The notes below the pieces were generated by a model, which saw nothing but the letters and a program-made list of their open reading frames with translations, searched no databases and was not told the DNA's origin. Shown here piece by piece: positions 62,150-64,000 of a DNA stretch of 64,000 nucleotides. The position numbers and the translations under genes were made by a program. The number at the start of each line of letters is the position of its first letter. The first letter of the stretch is position 1. The stretch is from NCBI GenBank assembly GCA_900318955.1, contig ONMJ01000005.1:1-64000 (forward strand). The letters are read 5' to 3'. This DNA is from an uncultured Bacteroidales bacterium. GTDB lineage: Bacteria; Bacteroidota; Bacteroidia; Bacteroidales; UBA932.

Positions 62150-62161
62150 TGTTCTGAAGTT

Positions 62162-63229
62162 TTAAATAAGTTCTCTGATAACATTGTCCGCGACGAAAAA
62201 ATAGTCTTCTCCGATTCGGAGACGGCCTTCTCCGCAGGAGACCAACATGCCTCCGGACACCAAATTGTCCAAAGATTCAGGACTGCAATTTTCATGCAAG
62301 AAATCCTCTGTCAGTCCCCTGTCAGTCCGAAGTCCAAGCATCAGCTTCTCGACCCGGATATCCTCTGCTGACAGGACTTCCTCTTCGAAAGTATAGCCAA
62401 ATATTGATTCGGAGTTCCATCGGCGCACTCTGCCGTCAAAAGAGTGGGCTCCGGGGCCGAAACCGACATAGGGCACCCGCCTCCAGTAGGCGCTGTTATG
62501 GAGAGCCTCCTTTCCGGGTAGAGAGAAATTGGAGATTTCGTAATGATGATACCCGGCCTCGCGGAGTCTCTTGCAAAGGAGGTTATACTGAAAAGAGCAA
62601 TACTCTTGAGGAGCCTCCTTGAAAAGGCCTTTCGAGAAAAGAGAAGCAAGATGACTGCCTTCTTCAATAGAAAGTTGATAGCATGAAATATGCTCCGGAG
62701 ATAGGCTCAAGGCCTTTTCTATTGTCTCTTCCCATAGTTTCTCAGTCAGCATTGAGAAACCGAAAATAAGGTCAATTGAGATATTGTCAAATCCCCCTTC
62801 GCGAAGCATATGGAAGGCTTCTTCGGCTCTCTCAGCGTTATGCCTTCTGTTCATCCAGCGGAGAATCCTGTCATCAAAGGACTGCACTCCCATACTGATT
62901 CTATTCGCCCCAAGGTCTCTCAGCCCTTCGACATATCCGGGCCCTTTTTCAATGATATCTTCCGGATTTACTTCAATGGTAAATTCTTGGTATGGACCCT
63001 TACTGATAGATGAAACTATCTTTTTGAGTACAGAAAGGGGCGGTACCGAAGGGGTACCGCCTCCTATGTAAAGAGTGTTGACTTCGTCCGTTATCTCTTC
63101 CTTCCTTCCGGCGATTTCCCGGCAGACCGCGTCAGCATACCTCTCGAAATCCTCATCCGAAGCTATCTCGGAATAGAAATCGCAATAGGTGCAGAAACTC
63201 CTGCAGAAGGGAATATGGACGTAAATCAC
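62162..63229 (-). CDS. hemW: Radical SAM heme chaperone HemW
   Basis: The 355-residue protein has the radical SAM cluster motif HIPFCRSFCTYCDFYS (Cys9, Cys13, Cys16), TLYIGGGTPSVPPL for SAM binding and NRISMGVQSFDDRILRWMNR. The C-terminal HemN-like domain has GFGPGAHSFDGRVRRWN. The absence of the extra N-terminal residues of HemN and the Y-C-D-F-Y context fit HemW, a heme chaperone, rather than the oxygen-independent coproporphyrinogen oxidase. It starts 6 bp after the coiled-coil gene. Confidence 0.9.
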   Translation of the reverse strand: MIYVHIPFCRSFCTYCDFYSEIASDEDFERYADAVCREIAGRKEEITDEVNTLYIGGGTPSVPPLSVLKKIVSSISKGPYQEFTIEVNPEDIIEKGPGYVEGLRDLGANRISMGVQSFDDRILRWMNRRHNAERAEEAFHMLREGGFDNISIDLIFGFSMLTEKLWEETIEKALSLSPEHISCYQLSIEEGSHLASLFSKGLFKEAPQEYCSFQYNLLCKRLREAGYHHYEISNFSLPGKEALHNSAYWRRVPYVGFGPGAHSFDGRVRRWNSESIFGYTFEEEVLSAEDIRVEKLMLGLRTDRGLTEDFLHENCSPESLDNLVSGGMLVSCGEGRLRIGEDYFFVADNVIRELI

Positions 63230-63235
63230 TGCCTT

Positions 63236-64000
63236 CTAACGAAGCATGAGCTCAGACTTGCCTACAAGGCCCTTCGTCGTATAAGCCTCAACTGTGTAGA
63301 TACCCTTTGAGAAAGCTCCGGTATCCTTGACATAGATGCTGAGTTCAACCTCGTTGCCCTCATAATCCACCTCTCTGGATGCAGTTGCCTGCAGCGCTTC
63401 GTCACCGACGTTAAAACTGGTAGAGCTGCTGTTGAGAAGGAGAATTCCCTCAGGATCCTTAACCCTGATGTAGACCCTTACAGGGCCCCTTTCGGCCAGT
63501 TCGTTCTCGACAAGCGAGAGGGTGGCGATAAGATACTGCACCCTGCTGCTTCGGTCTGTAACCCTGTCTGAGCCGTTGTATGCCTGGAGAGACAGGCCTC
63601 TAGCCTTGATAACAGATCCTGCAGCAACCCTGTCGGAAAGCTGATCCACTTTCTGGGTAAGCTCAGCATTGGCTCTCTTTGATTCGGCGGCTTCCTGACG
63701 TGCTGCGGCCGCATCAGCTGTAAGTTTCTTGTTCAGCGTATTGAGAGAGTCAATCTGGACTATATATCCCTTCATTATCGAACGGAGCGTGCCGAGTTCC
63801 TTTTCATACTGACGGATCTTGGCGCGGTTGGTCGCTTCAGTCTTCTTGAGCTTTTCGATAAGGAGGGCAACCTGCTCACGGGAAGTATCAAGCTGGCTGT
63901 TGATGTTCTCATAATCGGAACTCAAGGTCGCGAAATCGTTCTGCAGAGCGAGCATCTGCTCGGTAAGGTCCGCCTTTTCAACTTCGAGCTCTTTAACGAG
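63236..64000 (-). CDS. Coiled-coil periplasmic or surface protein, N-terminus cut by window edge
   Basis: The reading frame is open to base 64000, so the first residues are missing. The visible 255 residues have a long heptad-rich coiled coil (VKELEVEKADLTEQ, SSDYENINSQLDTSREQVAL, RANAELTQKVDQLSDRVAAG). A beta-rich C-terminal domain follows (RVYIRVKDPEGILLLNSSST, VELSIYVKDTGAFSKGIYTV), ending in KSELMLR. The internal ATG at 63955 is probably not the real start. I do not recognise the family; the layout suggests an envelope-associated protein. Confidence 0.75.
   Translation of the reverse strand, partial: LVKELEVEKADLTEQMLALQNDFATLSSDYENINSQLDTSREQVALLIEKLKKTEATNRAKIRQYEKELGTLRSIMKGYIVQIDSLNTLNKKLTADAAAARQEAAESKRANAELTQKVDQLSDRVAAGSVIKARGLSLQAYNGSDRVTDRSSRVQYLIATLSLVENELAERGPVRVYIRVKDPEGILLLNSSSTSFNVGDEALQATASREVDYEGNEVELSIYVKDTGAFSKGIYTVEAYTTKGLVGKSELMLR

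Noticed and set aside
1..64000. CRISPR arrays or phage-defence genes
   Set aside because: No regularly spaced direct repeats and no cas, restriction-modification or other defence-like genes were seen.

Overview
This window comes from a Bacteroidota chromosome, most likely an uncultured gut- or rumen-type member of the Bacteroidales. The evidence is a SusC/SusD pair under ECF sigma/FecR control, many SpII lipoproteins, DUF4270, DUF4294 and DUF3098 genes, a RicT-HolB pair, a TrpB2-type tryptophan synthase beta chain, and repeated Bacteroidota promoters (TTG, about 20 bp, then TAnnTTTG) with no Shine-Dalgarno sequences. The genus cannot be fixed from the sequence alone.

Layout. 1-99 is the right end of an IS3-family insertion sequence. 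401-608 holds tRNA-Ser(GCU) with its promoter and terminator. 657-16530 is a plus-strand polysaccharide utilisation locus (PUL) with associated genes: a DUF5009 membrane protein, ECF sigma factor, FecR anti-sigma factor, STN-containing SusC, SusD, a BACON lipoprotein, a beta-propeller-like lipoprotein, a GH67/GH20-like lipoprotein, a GH28-like beta-helix protein, a secreted EEP phosphodiesterase and FabG. A 122-bp palindromic element with internal hairpins (16559-16680) separates it from comF. 30406-17494 is a long minus-strand housekeeping and envelope block: pgk, lgt, an RND efflux system (outer membrane factor, adaptor, pump, small PG0541-like protein), trxA, an outer membrane protein, a LOG-family gene, a polyprenyl synthase, holB and ricT. 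30498-37050 mixes an rRNA methyltransferase, a beta-barrel protein, a GH3 glucosidase, deoD, tRNA-Ala(CGC), dinB and yccF.

38233-45302 is a five-gene cluster (Gfo/Idh/MocA oxidoreductase, DUF1080, sugar isomerase-like, second Gfo/Idh/MocA, and a large repeat-DUF1080 fusion). It has the composition of the recently described oxidation-elimination-hydration route for glycoside cleavage through 3-keto sugars, and the order resembles the BT2156-BT2159 region of B. thetaiotaomicron. 45355-48047 is ftsX, DUF3098, uppP and lpxH. The end carries DUF4294, an M24 aminopeptidase, a decayed glutathione peroxidase, trpB2, an orphan succinate dehydrogenase cytochrome b, pyrH-frr, a half-length GT5-like protein with a DUF4270 lipoprotein, acpP, pnuC, uvrC, a TlpA-like lipoprotein, a YtxH/holin-like trio, hemW and a coiled-coil protein cut by the window edge.

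The most striking regulatory find is upstream of trpB2 (52298-52449). A promoter precedes a 15-codon reading frame with two adjacent Trp codons, followed by mutually exclusive 1:2, 2:3 and 3:4 pairings that end in a strong intrinsic terminator. This is a complete candidate tryptophan attenuator in front of a stand-alone trpB2. Other points of interest are the cloverleaf-like palindrome, hairpins before the anti-sigma gene, a near-leaderless GTG start, the glutathione peroxidase remnant, and a promoter embedded in a terminator palindrome.
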